A stretch of DNA of 32,813 nt from Acidobacteriota bacterium (GCA_030066195.1 JASJCB010000109.1:1-32813), one strand, 5' to 3'; positions 7,901-14,430 are shown, numbered from the stretch's first letter. Notes: generated by a model from the letters alone, not told the origin. Program-made: numbers and translations.

Positions 7901-9200
7901 CCTGCCCGGGCGGGTAGAAGAAGTAGTCGATACGGCGAGCGGGCGGCTCGATGCCCAGTTGGTCCACCATCTCGTCGACCACCCGGTCCGGCAGGTCGCG
8001 ATAAGCCTCGGGGTGCGGGTAGTCTTTGGCCGCAAAGATGCGGAAATAGCGGGTCTCCACCACCTCGATGCTCTCGGGGGCCACGCCGGTGCGCGACGCT
8101 TTGAGCATCTGGTAGGGCAGCGGCACGTCGTGGAACTGCCAGACGCCGGTGGCCGGATCGTAACCGCAGTTCGACGGTTCGGAGCCATAGTCTTCCGGGT
8201 CCTTACGGTTGACCCGGGTGTTGGGGCAGGCGTAGCGGAACTCGCAGTCGCCGCAACGGGCCACTCGGTCGCGGGTCATGGTCCACGCGTTCTGCACCCG
8301 CTCGCCGCGGACCAGTTCGTCCAGGGGCGTCAATTTCAGGTTGCCCAGCAGGTAGTATTGCTCGTGGTGGCAGGGGAAGACATCGCCGTTGGGCCGCACG
8401 TACAGGCGGAAGGCGTTGGCGTTCCAACTGGTGTTGTGCCGGTAGTCGCTCAGGCTGACCGCGAAGAGGTGCTCGCCCATCAGGTGGTACCCGTGATCGT
8501 GCTCGGTTTCCGGCACGCAGGCGGTCACGCGCAGGGGCAGCCCGGCCTTGTAGAAAGGCAGCGCCCGGTCGTTGGCCTCGGCGTTCTCGGGTAGCAGGAC
8601 GCGGATATTGGAGCCCGCCATCCAGGTCAAGGTCTCCTCGCTTACCTCGCCCGGCGGTAGCATGACTTCCTTGCTGGAGGGGAAACGGTCGTGGATCTGC
8701 CGCAGCAGTTCCAGGGCCGGGGCCAAGCCCTCGCCCAGGAAGAAGATGGACAGTTGTCCGACATGGGCGGCGTGGGCCCGGGCGGCCAACTCCAACCATT
8801 TCGCGTGGGACAGGTCGCCGGGTCCGGGGGCAAGCGGAATGCCCACGCTGAGCACGTGGACGCCGTTGCGCACGAAGACGCCGGTGTCGATATGCACCTT
8901 CTCGTAGCTGTTCAGATTGTCGCGGAAGTCGCCGAAGTCGTTGTCGGCCAGATAGGTCAGGTAACCCGACGCAATCTCGCGGTCGTCGGGGTCGTCTACT
9001 TCCTGTAAAACTTCTTGAACCGGCTTATGCTGCTCGCACATGTCCACGATGTAGCGGGCCGATTCGGGCAAGGGCAGCATGCGGTTGCGGTGCAGGTCGT
9101 ACAGGGCGCCGCGCTTGATGCCCGAGACCAGGAACACATAGGGATGCAACACGAAATAGTGCGTTTGGGTCTTTTGAACGTGTCCTTGGGTAACCGCCAT
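4971..9200 (-). CDS. SPASM / HExxH metallopeptidase / ABC exporter fusion of a grasp-with-spasm peptide system
   Basis: 1409 residues in one uninterrupted frame; ATG 9200 follows a GGAGG. Residues 1-365 resemble the SPASM maturase of grasp-with-spasm systems: no CxxxCxxC radical-SAM motif, then Cys at 277, 316, 319, 325 and 345 in the CxDCEFRYxC ... CGYxP context. Position 328, where I recall another Cys in relatives, is Thr. Residues 370-645 carry HEIIH (472-476) and QEG (491-493), the arrangement of MA-clan zinc peptidases such as peptidase-MA proteins. A Pro/Glu-rich linker and a Lys-rich segment (770-800) lead to a type I ABC exporter: about six membrane segments (855-1125), Walker A GHSGAGKST (1205), Q-loop Gln1253, LSGGE (1308), Walker B with D1332/E1333 and H-loop His1364. 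Proposed role: help modify, cleave and export the peptide encoded upstream. An internal Shine-Dalgarno before Met680 may also yield the exporter alone. Domain calls are firm; the combined role is inferred. Confidence 0.9.
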   Translation of the reverse strand: MAVTQGHVQKTQTHYFVLHPYVFLVSGIKRGALYDLHRNRMLPLPESARYIVDMCEQHKPVQEVLQEVDDPDDREIASGYLTYLADNDFGDFRDNLNSYEKVHIDTGVFVRNGVHVLSVGIPLAPGPGDLSHAKWLELAARAHAAHVGQLSIFFLGEGLAPALELLRQIHDRFPSSKEVMLPPGEVSEETLTWMAGSNIRVLLPENAEANDRALPFYKAGLPLRVTACVPETEHDHGYHLMGEHLFAVSLSDYRHNTSWNANAFRLYVRPNGDVFPCHHEQYYLLGNLKLTPLDELVRGERVQNAWTMTRDRVARCGDCEFRYACPNTRVNRKDPEDYGSEPSNCGYDPATGVWQFHDVPLPYQMLKASRTGVAPESIEVVETRYFRIFAAKDYPHPEAYRDLPDRVVDEMVDQLGIEPPARRIDYFFYPPGQERRINKARHISFCGKMECYPEVNGPPRLVIHATFPCHTHEIIHALLYPVHAAGSFLVQEGVATMFHMAWGVEKDLCRSLASDEVEQGQADGAQYRMINAASKQELSREAVACDHYGLMMEPFRQHKDPHQVAAHVLKTRPEAGDMAELMRAGSKGSPRFVYQVAGSFFRYLLDRFGKEKFMDFYRSNQFRDDFQDIFGLSVEDGVAAWRYFLTETTAEETPPEAVPPQAEPPVISIAQNQESKEPVMSKPAETTVTPGPYSKADLKNLKPGAAPRGPVHQIRLSREDLAGGSRDEVIQRVLNDRAEQIKRKTDELRGDQPLSQEWIDKAAEALRREEQAGEPVVVKHETKAKQDKKTDKKEKNDKEETFGGFSGRVISRQKRSDGAMTVMLVQNDPREKRKGNGFQLIRRFMKNMDGFFKVWAAMVLVALVSAGLAVIYPWLFKDMVAQFTDKNYNGLAVGLAIYLGIQGLQIVFSELGSLFARSYALKANHRLIHSFFDRVQSLPMLTFMRFKNNGEIYRRVIDSVQLNVLVTTTLALAFVSVISYAVYTALIATIHLGIAVFLWALIPVYFAINYKLSKKSKEMEIDILESNSALTNHLMNGLNRIMTIKALGAKDRVLQDLTGYIGQNVDDSLEMVKYKTKAKLISRNLTLFARGAMIVTAAFMAMDGSLSFASAMVILALLPNVFGPLDGMVELMVQLGRTTAILERYFEVTDLEAETQRQKGNEKVELTGSCEVTLENLSFSYNEDKNVLHNLDLTLKAGERVALVGHSGAGKSTLAKLLLGFFQPGEGRIAINGKGLDHIDLEAYRKQLGVVLQDEFIFEGSVFDNVTFGLDRVCSKEEVEEALRNASIWDRIQEMDGGVDAVIRDDMLSGGEKQRVTLARAFLRDPGFLLLDEPTSALDNETEAAIQQAMERLLQNRTSVTIAHRLSTIMKADRILVMDDGRVVEEGTHEQLLAKQGHYARLYEGSIVS
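7161..7175 (-). promoter_or_regulatory. Internal Shine-Dalgarno and ATG within the fusion gene
   Basis: AAGGAG (7170-7175) lies six bases before an in-frame ATG (7161-7163, Met680). Initiation here would give a 730-residue protein: Lys-rich linker plus complete ABC exporter. It falls exactly in the disordered linker between the peptidase and the exporter. It may be a second start or the relic of a former gene boundary. Confidence 0.5.
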
Positions 9201-9201
9201 C

Positions 9202-9393
9202 TCAAGACCTCCGCAGGATGCGTTCGCATTTGCAGGCATCCACAAACGGCGGGGGCTGCACCATGCCGCCCAGACCGGGGTCGCGGAAGCGCTTACGCAT
9301 ATCCACTTCACTCATGCCCTCACGGGCGGGTTTTTCGCCGAACATCATCAGAAAGGGGGTGTTGGTTTCGGCATCCATACGTTCGTTGCTCAT
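9202..9393 (-). CDS. 63-aa small protein with microviridin-leader-like motif; candidate precursor or adaptor
   Basis: It starts with ATGA overlapping the stop of the ATP-grasp gene, after GAGGAG (about 9401-9406), so it is translationally coupled. It ends one base before the start of the fusion gene. Residues 12-18 read TPFLMMF, which resembles the PFFxRFL helix by which microviridin-type leaders bind their ATP-grasp ligase. Gly42-Gly43 is followed by 20 residues that include PPPF, a CKC motif and a basic tail (RRS). Possible roles are a second precursor peptide or a leader-binding/activating small protein. It lacks the TxKxPSD core of classical microviridins, so the precursor role is unproven. 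Its position inside the operon and its strong coupling make it a real gene. Confidence 0.75.
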   Translation of the reverse strand: MSNERMDAETNTPFLMMFGEKPAREGMSEVDMRKRFRDPGLGGMVQPPPFVDACKCERILRRS

Positions 9394-10373
9394 GCGGCGG
9401 CTCCTCGAATCAGGGTATCGGCCAGGGTCTCGGCGATGGGGTGGCCGGACATGTTCTCGGTCCAGGTCCACTGGCCGGCGGAATTGACTTCCAGAAAGAT
9501 ATACTCGCCGGTGTCCTCTTCCAGAATCATGTCAACGGCGCCGTAGACCAGGCCCATGTCGGACATCATTTGCAGCAAGCACTCGCGAATATCTTCCGGT
9601 AATTTGAAGGGGTAATGCGGTGTGTTGTGGAAGTCGAAGCGGCGCCAGTCCTCGGCGGCCCGGCTGCTGCGCTGGGACTCGATGGCGGTGGCGAACAGTT
9701 TGCGGCCCACGATGGTGATGCGCAGTTCCAGCGTTTTGGGGATGTAGCGCTGGAACAGGGTGAGCCCGTGTTTCACGGCGTCCAGCGAGTCTCGCATGGC
9801 GGCCGGAACCCGGTTGGCATAGATCATCCGCTCCGGGCGCCCCACCTCATCCATCACCGCGCCCACCTGGCCGATGGGCTTGACCAGCACATTGCCGCCG
9901 TTGCGGTCGTAAAAGGCGCGGGCTTGTTCCGGGTCGTTGGTAATCACCGACTCGGGGCAACGAAGGCCGGCGCGAGTGGCGGCTTGCAGTTGCCAGACCT
10001 TGTTCTGGGCGCGGCTTTCGTTGCGGTAATCGTTAATCCAAAAACGGTCGGACAGGTTCAGGAACAGACTGGCTACCGCGGCTTCGCTCTCGCGCTGCAA
10101 CAGTTGGCGTTGCCCGAAGGACAACTTCGGGTCCAGACAGAAATTGCCGCGCCGGCGGTACCAGACCGCGCTGATGTCTTCCAGAGAGGCGCGTTTGCCC
10201 TCGGGGCTTTTCAAGGACCCGCTTAACTGAACACCCGAAGGGAAATAGGTCATTTCCGTGGCGGTGGGCAGATCCTCCCCGTTCAGGCGGAACCAGGGGC
10301 AACCCTTGCGGTCCAGAATACCGGTCACATAATTGACGGACGGTTCGTCCAGAGATGACAGCAACAGAATCAT
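9390..10373 (-). CDS. ATP-grasp peptide ligase (grasp-with-spasm / graspetide type)
   Basis: 327 residues from ATG 10373, eight bases after GGAGG (10382-10386); a TTG two codons upstream is a poorer start. It resembles the MvdC/MvdD and grasp-with-spasm ATP-grasp maturases: N-terminal MILLLSS strand, WYRR (71-74), nucleotide-binding Lys165 in VLVKP, Arg218 in LELR, and metal-binding Asp281, Glu295 and Asn297 in FLEVNSAGQW. Enzymes of this family use ATP to join Asp/Glu side chains of a precursor peptide to Ser/Thr (ester) or Lys (amide), giving cyclic peptides. The gene lies between the two candidate peptides and overlaps the next gene by four bases. Family assignment is confident; the substrate is inferred from neighbours. 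Confidence 0.92.
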   Translation of the reverse strand: MILLLSSLDEPSVNYVTGILDRKGCPWFRLNGEDLPTATEMTYFPSGVQLSGSLKSPEGKRASLEDISAVWYRRRGNFCLDPKLSFGQRQLLQRESEAAVASLFLNLSDRFWINDYRNESRAQNKVWQLQAATRAGLRCPESVITNDPEQARAFYDRNGGNVLVKPIGQVGAVMDEVGRPERMIYANRVPAAMRDSLDAVKHGLTLFQRYIPKTLELRITIVGRKLFATAIESQRSSRAAEDWRRFDFHNTPHYPFKLPEDIRECLLQMMSDMGLVYGAVDMILEEDTGEYIFLEVNSAGQWTWTENMSGHPIAETLADTLIRGAAA

Positions 10374-10406
10374 AACCAAAGCCTCCGGGGGTGTGAGATG
10401 AAGAAA

Positions 10407-10442
10407 GCCGGGACGGCATTCCCTTTGGAAACCCGCCCCGGC
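10407..10442 (-). terminator. Hairpin between precursor and ATP-grasp genes (possible attenuator)
   Basis: A stem of six bases (10407-10412 with 10437-10442) continues across a mismatch into three more (10414-10416 with 10433-10435), capped by TTCC/GGAA. On the minus strand it is followed by TTTCTTC, a weak U-tract. Partial terminators at this place in RiPP operons let precursor mRNA exceed enzyme mRNA. Confidence 0.45.
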
Positions 10443-10451
10443 TCACATTGA

Positions 10452-10619
10452 TTAGACAAAGTCGGCTTTGCTTTCGGTGATGATGACGTCATCATAGTCG
10501 TGGTACCAGGTGTCGCCACCGTCCCAACTGGTGATGATGATGCAGGGCTCGATGTCAGCAGCGTGCTGCTCGTCGGACGCGTTTTCGATCACGTTGTTTT
10601 CGATCATTTCAAATTTCAT
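10452..10619 (-). CDS. 55-aa candidate graspetide precursor peptide
   Basis: Too short for most gene finders. ATG 10619 lies seven bases after a perfect AGGAGG (10627-10632), the best ribosome site in the region. The peptide begins MKFEMIENNVIENASDEQHA, an acidic leader. Residues 30-50 are rich in Thr, Ser, Asp and aromatic residues (TSWDGGDTWYHDYDD). Gly34-Gly35 is followed by exactly 20 residues containing T37, T48, S50, K51 and acids D36, D41, D43, D44, E49, D53, a plausible set of partners for ATP-grasp ester or amide rings. One Cys (26) lies ahead of the core. It is the first gene of the operon, 78 bases before the ATP-grasp gene. I recognise no specific precursor family; the role is inferred from position, size and composition. 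Confidence 0.75.
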   Translation of the reverse strand: MKFEMIENNVIENASDEQHAADIEPCIIITSWDGGDTWYHDYDDVIITESKADFV

Positions 10620-10632
10620 CAAATATCCTCCT

Positions 10633-11068
10633 GATAGATTTACGGCTCCGGAAAAATTTAATCTAGACGATGTTTAGAAACTCATTACGAATAGGATCTC
10701 TTTTCCAGGAGTCGTTGGTGTTCATCAGGTTACTGCCGGCGTATTATTTTTGTCAACCCCAAAATGAAAATTTTTCCGCATAAGTCTAATTATTCCAGTT
10801 CTATAAAGGGATATATCCAGACGCACCAATGTCGTTCTTCGCCCTGGGTTGGGGCGGATTCGGCAGCATCTGAAAATACAGTGTGGGTAACTGATCGATC
10901 CAGCCGAGCGAGCCCATCGAAAGAGGCCGCATGTTGATAAAAATGGGGGCCGTCAGAGAAGGTTATCGGAGATATTGGTACAGGGGCGGCAATAGCCGGC
11001 CACCACGCGGTACATTCCCAAAAGACGGACTTTTATAATCGAAGCGTGCTAAACGTGAGGTCTATGAA
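10633..11068. other. Intergenic region between the peptide operon and the propeller gene
   Basis: It contains the candidate operon promoter. A 20-codon minus-strand frame (10663-10725, MNTNDSWKRDPIR...) has no good ribosome site. A minus-strand frame of about 80 codons ending at 10790 is open but has no usable start codon (tail WCVWIYPFIELE) and could be a gene remnant. No clear terminator follows the propeller gene. Confidence 0.4.
10727..10756 (-). promoter_or_regulatory. Candidate promoter of the peptide operon
   Basis: A perfect TTGACA (10751-10756) is followed after 18 bases by TAACCT (10727-10732), a weak -10. Transcription would start near 10720 and give a leader of about 100 bases. 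The -35 is strong but the -10 poor, so the assignment is tentative. Confidence 0.4.
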
Positions 11069-12097
11069 TCAATTCAAGCGAGCCAGTCGGACGTCGTATT
11101 CGCCATCGTCATTAACAATCATGACCGCGAGATTGCCTTCCAGAAAATCGAAGACAGGAATGGAAAGCGATAAATCCAAGGTCTGTTTCCGTTCACCGGT
11201 TTCCGCATCGAACCTGCCCAGGATCTGTTTGGCCGGGCGTTGCTCGCGAAAAGCGCGGCTGGTGCTTTCTTTATAAGCAGTTGCATAGAGTTTGCCGTCC
11301 TCGGTGAAGGCAGCATCGAGCACGGTGATGTCCTCGGTTGGAATAATCATGCGCTGCCCATTCATCTCCTTCATCTTCCCGGAGGGATCAACGGGTTTGA
11401 AGGGCAGGCCAAGGGTGAAACTGCGCTGGTGTTTGCCATCCAGATAGACATCCACATCGGTGCGCAGGGTGTAGAACACGAAGAGGCGCTTATCGGGACT
11501 TTGGGCCAGTACGCCGGTGCGCGCAGCGGCCGCGGCCATGGGGTTGCTGATTTTCGGGCCGGTACCGAAGGCATAGGCAATATTTCCCTGGCGGTCGATA
11601 TAGTGCCCCACGGGTTCGTCGCCCCGTGACTTCATGCTAAACGATTGTAATTTCTTGTAGCGGCCGTACATGGCAAAGAAGCCCTTGTCCCCGTCCGTAA
11701 GCAGGGACGCGGCGCGCGTGCCCTTGCATTTGATCTGAATACCGGGTTTGCCGTTGCCGTCGAAAAAAAGCAGCAGGCCGCGCATGGGGTCGCCCACCAC
11801 CACGCCGCCGTCCGGCAAGACACCGATAGCCGTAGGTTTCAGGAATTCACCGGGCCCTACGCCCTTACGTCCGAATTTGTTGACGAGTTTCCCCGTCCGG
11901 TCGAAAACGTTCACCACGGAGGATTGCATGTCCAATACGTAGATTAGCTTCCGTTGCTTGTCCAAGGCCAGGTCAACAGGATCGACCAGATAGGCACTGT
12001 CGTCCTGCTTGAAGCTGGGCTCAAACGTCAACCGGGCGCTATCGGCACCAAAGAGCAAGGAGGCGGCAAGCAGCGCCGTCATGGCATAGCATTTCAT
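11069..12097 (-). CDS. Secreted 6-bladed beta-propeller (NHL-like) protein
   Basis: 342 residues with a signal peptide (hydrophobic stretch about 5-18, ending FGADSA). The rest consists of repeated blades with NHL-type signatures such as LIYVLDMQSSVVNVFDRTGK, then GxGPGEFLKPTAI and GGVVVGDP. This is the 6-bladed propeller pattern common in Bacteroidota and Acidobacteriota exported proteins. No catalytic residues are evident; propellers of this kind usually bind proteins or ligands in the periplasm. ATG 12097 follows GGGAG. It has its own near-consensus promoter, so it is a separate unit from the peptide operon 450 bases downstream, although both read the same way. Exact function unknown. Confidence 0.85.
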   Translation of the reverse strand: MKCYAMTALLAASLLFGADSARLTFEPSFKQDDSAYLVDPVDLALDKQRKLIYVLDMQSSVVNVFDRTGKLVNKFGRKGVGPGEFLKPTAIGVLPDGGVVVGDPMRGLLLFFDGNGKPGIQIKCKGTRAASLLTDGDKGFFAMYGRYKKLQSFSMKSRGDEPVGHYIDRQGNIAYAFGTGPKISNPMAAAAARTGVLAQSPDKRLFVFYTLRTDVDVYLDGKHQRSFTLGLPFKPVDPSGKMKEMNGQRMIIPTEDITVLDAAFTEDGKLYATAYKESTSRAFREQRPAKQILGRFDAETGERKQTLDLSLSIPVFDFLEGNLAVMIVNDDGEYDVRLARLN

Positions 12098-12124
12098 CTT
12101 TAACTCCCTAAATTATCAGATAGA

Positions 12125-12170
12125 TATCGTGGATGGAAAAACCTCGAACCAGTCGAGGACATCATCGATA
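12125..12170 (-). promoter_or_regulatory. Structured 5' leader of the propeller gene
   Basis: A nested stem-loop: 12125-12129 with 12166-12170, 12132-12135 with 12160-12163, and inner stem CCTCGA/TCGAGG (12142-12147 with 12153-12158). It lies between the predicted transcription start (near 12194) and the start codon at 12097. It matches no riboswitch I know and may stabilise or regulate the mRNA. Confidence 0.4.
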
Positions 12171-12200
12171 GCATGCCGTACATACAATTAAAAGTACCCC

Positions 12201-12229
12201 ATTATCGATTGAAACCGGGCTTTTGTCAA
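12201..12229 (-). promoter_or_regulatory. Sigma-70 promoter of the propeller gene
   Basis: TTGACA (12224-12229), a 17-base spacer and GATAAT (12201-12206): a perfect -35 and a 5/6 -10 at ideal spacing. Predicted start near 12194, giving a leader of about 97 bases. Confidence 0.75.
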
Positions 12230-12392
12230 ATTTAAAATGAATAGTGAGTAAAAGTCAAGAAAGCTGCTGAACCAGGGGCTGATGAAATTGCTGCCAGATA
12301 AAAACTGCCGACAACCACGTAATTAATCTGACGCCTCGGTCCGAAAAAATACTCAAACAGCCGTGACATCACCGGCAAGACTCATGCGTTCC

Positions 12393-12419
12393 AAAAAAAA
12401 GCGCACCAAACGGTACGCT
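12393..12419 (-). terminator. Rho-independent terminator of speA
   Basis: Stem 12412-12419 with 12400-12407 (one G-U pair), loop of four, then a run of T on the minus strand (12393-12400). It lies about 30 bases after the speA stop. Confidence 0.85.
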
Positions 12420-12427
12420 CATCTTAA

Positions 12428-12455
12428 ACCTTGCGGCTTGAAGCTTGTCACTTGC
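12428..12455. repeat. Degenerate relative of the dispersed CAAGTTG-type repeat
   Basis: Contains CTTGCGGCTTGAAGCTTGTC, built from the same words as the elements at 104-139 and 4838-4965. It overlaps the end of speA and precedes its terminator. Similarity is by eye and partial. Confidence 0.4.
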
Positions 12456-14352
12456 CGTCGTTGAAATAGGTGTAGCCGTAGAGACTGTTTTCATAGCGTT
12501 GCATCATGGCCGCCGAATCGCCGACCGTCAGGGTACCTCGTTCAACCGCGCCCTCTATTTGTTCGCGCATCTGGTGCAGCAGTTCCTTGGTGTCGTAGGA
12601 CATGTAATCGATGACGTTGTAAATGGTGTCTCCTTTGATCACGCCCAGTACGCGGTAACGGCCCTCGCCCGTAATCTGGATTTGGACCGCGTGGGTATCG
12701 CCGAACAGGTTGTGCAGTTCGCCCAGGGTTTCCTGGTAGGCGCCCACTAAGAAAATACCGATGTAATAAGGCTCTTGCGATATCACCCGATGTAGAGGGA
12801 CACTGGGGTTGCGTTCCTCATCGCCCACATAAGCTCCAATCAGGCCGTCGGAGTCGCAGGTCAGGTCCACCACGACCCCCTTGCGATCGGGTTCCTCGTC
12901 CAGGCGGTGGATGGGAATCAAGGGGAAGACCTGATCGATGGCCCAGGCGTCCGGCAAGGATTGGAAGATGGAGAAATTGGCGAAGTAGGTGTCCGCCATC
13001 TCGTGTTCCAGGTTATCAAGTTCCTGTGAGCTCAGCTTGGAGTTTCGGCTCATGACATATAACTCGCGCATGATGGTCCAAAACAGTTCTTCCATGATCG
13101 CCCGTTCGGACAGGGACATATAACCCAGGCTGAACAGGTTCAACGATTCGGTTTTGTATTGCAGGGCATCGTGATAGGACTCCACCATGTTGGATTCGTC
13201 CAGGATCTCCAGGATCTCGTACATCTCCTTGACGGGCCCGAAGCTCTTTTCGGGGGGCTTGATTTCCGGGTTGTCGCCCAGCAGGGCGCTGGTGGCGGCG
13301 ATGTTGGTAACCAGCATGGAATAATGGGCGGAGAGGAAGCGGCCGGATTCCGAAAAGACGGTGGGATGTTGAATGCCGCCCTCATCGCACGCCTGCTTGA
13401 TGCGGTAGATGATATCGCTCGCATATTCCTCGATGCTGTAGTTGATTGTGCCGTGACTGTCGCCCTGAGTGCCGTCATAGTCCACACCAAGGCCGCCGCC
13501 GATATCCACGAACCCCATGGGCGCGCCCATGCGGCACAGCTCCACATATACCCGCATGGTCTCGACGATCGCCTGTTTGACCACGCCGATTTTAGTGACC
13601 TGGCTGCCGATATGGAAATGAATCAGCTTAAGCGAGTCCAGCAGGTTTTCCTTTTCCAAAAGCCGCACCGCCGCCATGACCTCGGGAATGCGCAAGCCGA
13701 ACTTGGAAGAATCGCCGCCGGTTTTAGCCCATTTGCCGATGCCGCGCGTGGACAGCTTGATGCGAATGCCCAGATCGGGCATGATACCGGTATTCCGATA
13801 GTGAGCCGCAAACGTCTCCAACTCACCGAAGTTTTCGATCACGGGTATGATGTTTTTGCCCATGCGGTGCGCCATACCCACCAATTCCACAAACTCACGA
13901 TCCTTGTAACCATTGCAGATAATGGGTGTTTCGAGATCGGTAGTCAAAGCCAGTACGATCAGTAATTCGGCCTTGGAACCGGCCTCCAAACCCAGACCGT
14001 GCTCCTTTCCATAATTGAGAATGGAGGTTACGACATCGCGTTCCTGATTGGTTTTGATAGGGAACAGCGGATAGTAGCGTCCTTGGTACTCATTATTAAT
14101 AATGGCTTGGTGAAAGCAGGAACTGATGCGCGCAATTCTGTCGCGCAGGATGTCCAGGAAGCGGATGAGTATGGGCGGCTTGATATTGCGTTGCCGCAAT
14201 TCATCGACCAGCACTCTCAGGTCGACCTGATGATCGGCCTGGTCGGAGGGCTTGACACAGAGGTTGCCCTTTTCGTTGACGGAAAAATAGCCCAATCCCC
14301 AATTCGGTATTTTATAGATCTCCAAAGCATCGTCAATATTCCACTTGCTCAT
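12448..14352 (-). CDS. speA: Biosynthetic arginine decarboxylase
   Basis: 634 residues, the usual length for SpeA, a PLP enzyme of the alanine-racemase fold that converts arginine to agmatine in polyamine synthesis. Lys100 in PLFPIKTNQ is the expected PLP Schiff-base lysine. HIGSQ (247-251), GGGLGVDY (285-292) and CDSDG (499-503, catalytic Cys/Asp) are all present. Start ATG 14352 (MSKWNIDD) follows GAGGGG by six bases; the frame extends ten codons upstream without a better site. fdhD ends 78 bases upstream on the same strand, so the two may share a transcript although their functions are unrelated. A terminator follows closely. No sign of damage. Confidence 0.97.
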   Translation of the reverse strand: MSKWNIDDALEIYKIPNWGLGYFSVNEKGNLCVKPSDQADHQVDLRVLVDELRQRNIKPPILIRFLDILRDRIARISSCFHQAIINNEYQGRYYPLFPIKTNQERDVVTSILNYGKEHGLGLEAGSKAELLIVLALTTDLETPIICNGYKDREFVELVGMAHRMGKNIIPVIENFGELETFAAHYRNTGIMPDLGIRIKLSTRGIGKWAKTGGDSSKFGLRIPEVMAAVRLLEKENLLDSLKLIHFHIGSQVTKIGVVKQAIVETMRVYVELCRMGAPMGFVDIGGGLGVDYDGTQGDSHGTINYSIEEYASDIIYRIKQACDEGGIQHPTVFSESGRFLSAHYSMLVTNIAATSALLGDNPEIKPPEKSFGPVKEMYEILEILDESNMVESYHDALQYKTESLNLFSLGYMSLSERAIMEELFWTIMRELYVMSRNSKLSSQELDNLEHEMADTYFANFSIFQSLPDAWAIDQVFPLIPIHRLDEEPDRKGVVVDLTCDSDGLIGAYVGDEERNPSVPLHRVISQEPYYIGIFLVGAYQETLGELHNLFGDTHAVQIQITGEGRYRVLGVIKGDTIYNVIDYMSYDTKELLHQMREQIEGAVERGTLTVGDSAAMMQRYENSLYGYTYFNDGK

Positions 14353-14430
14353 GGTATTCCCCTCAAAAACCATTGGCACCAAACAGGTGCGCCACAGTAT
14401 AGCGGAAAGGAGGTTGCCGTCGCATAGGAA

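Noticed and set aside
4827..8594. Two long plus-strand frames (692 and 549 codons) opposite the fusion gene
   Set aside because: Their translations are repetitive and lack motifs; the minus strand encodes clear SPASM, peptidase and ABC motifs throughout.
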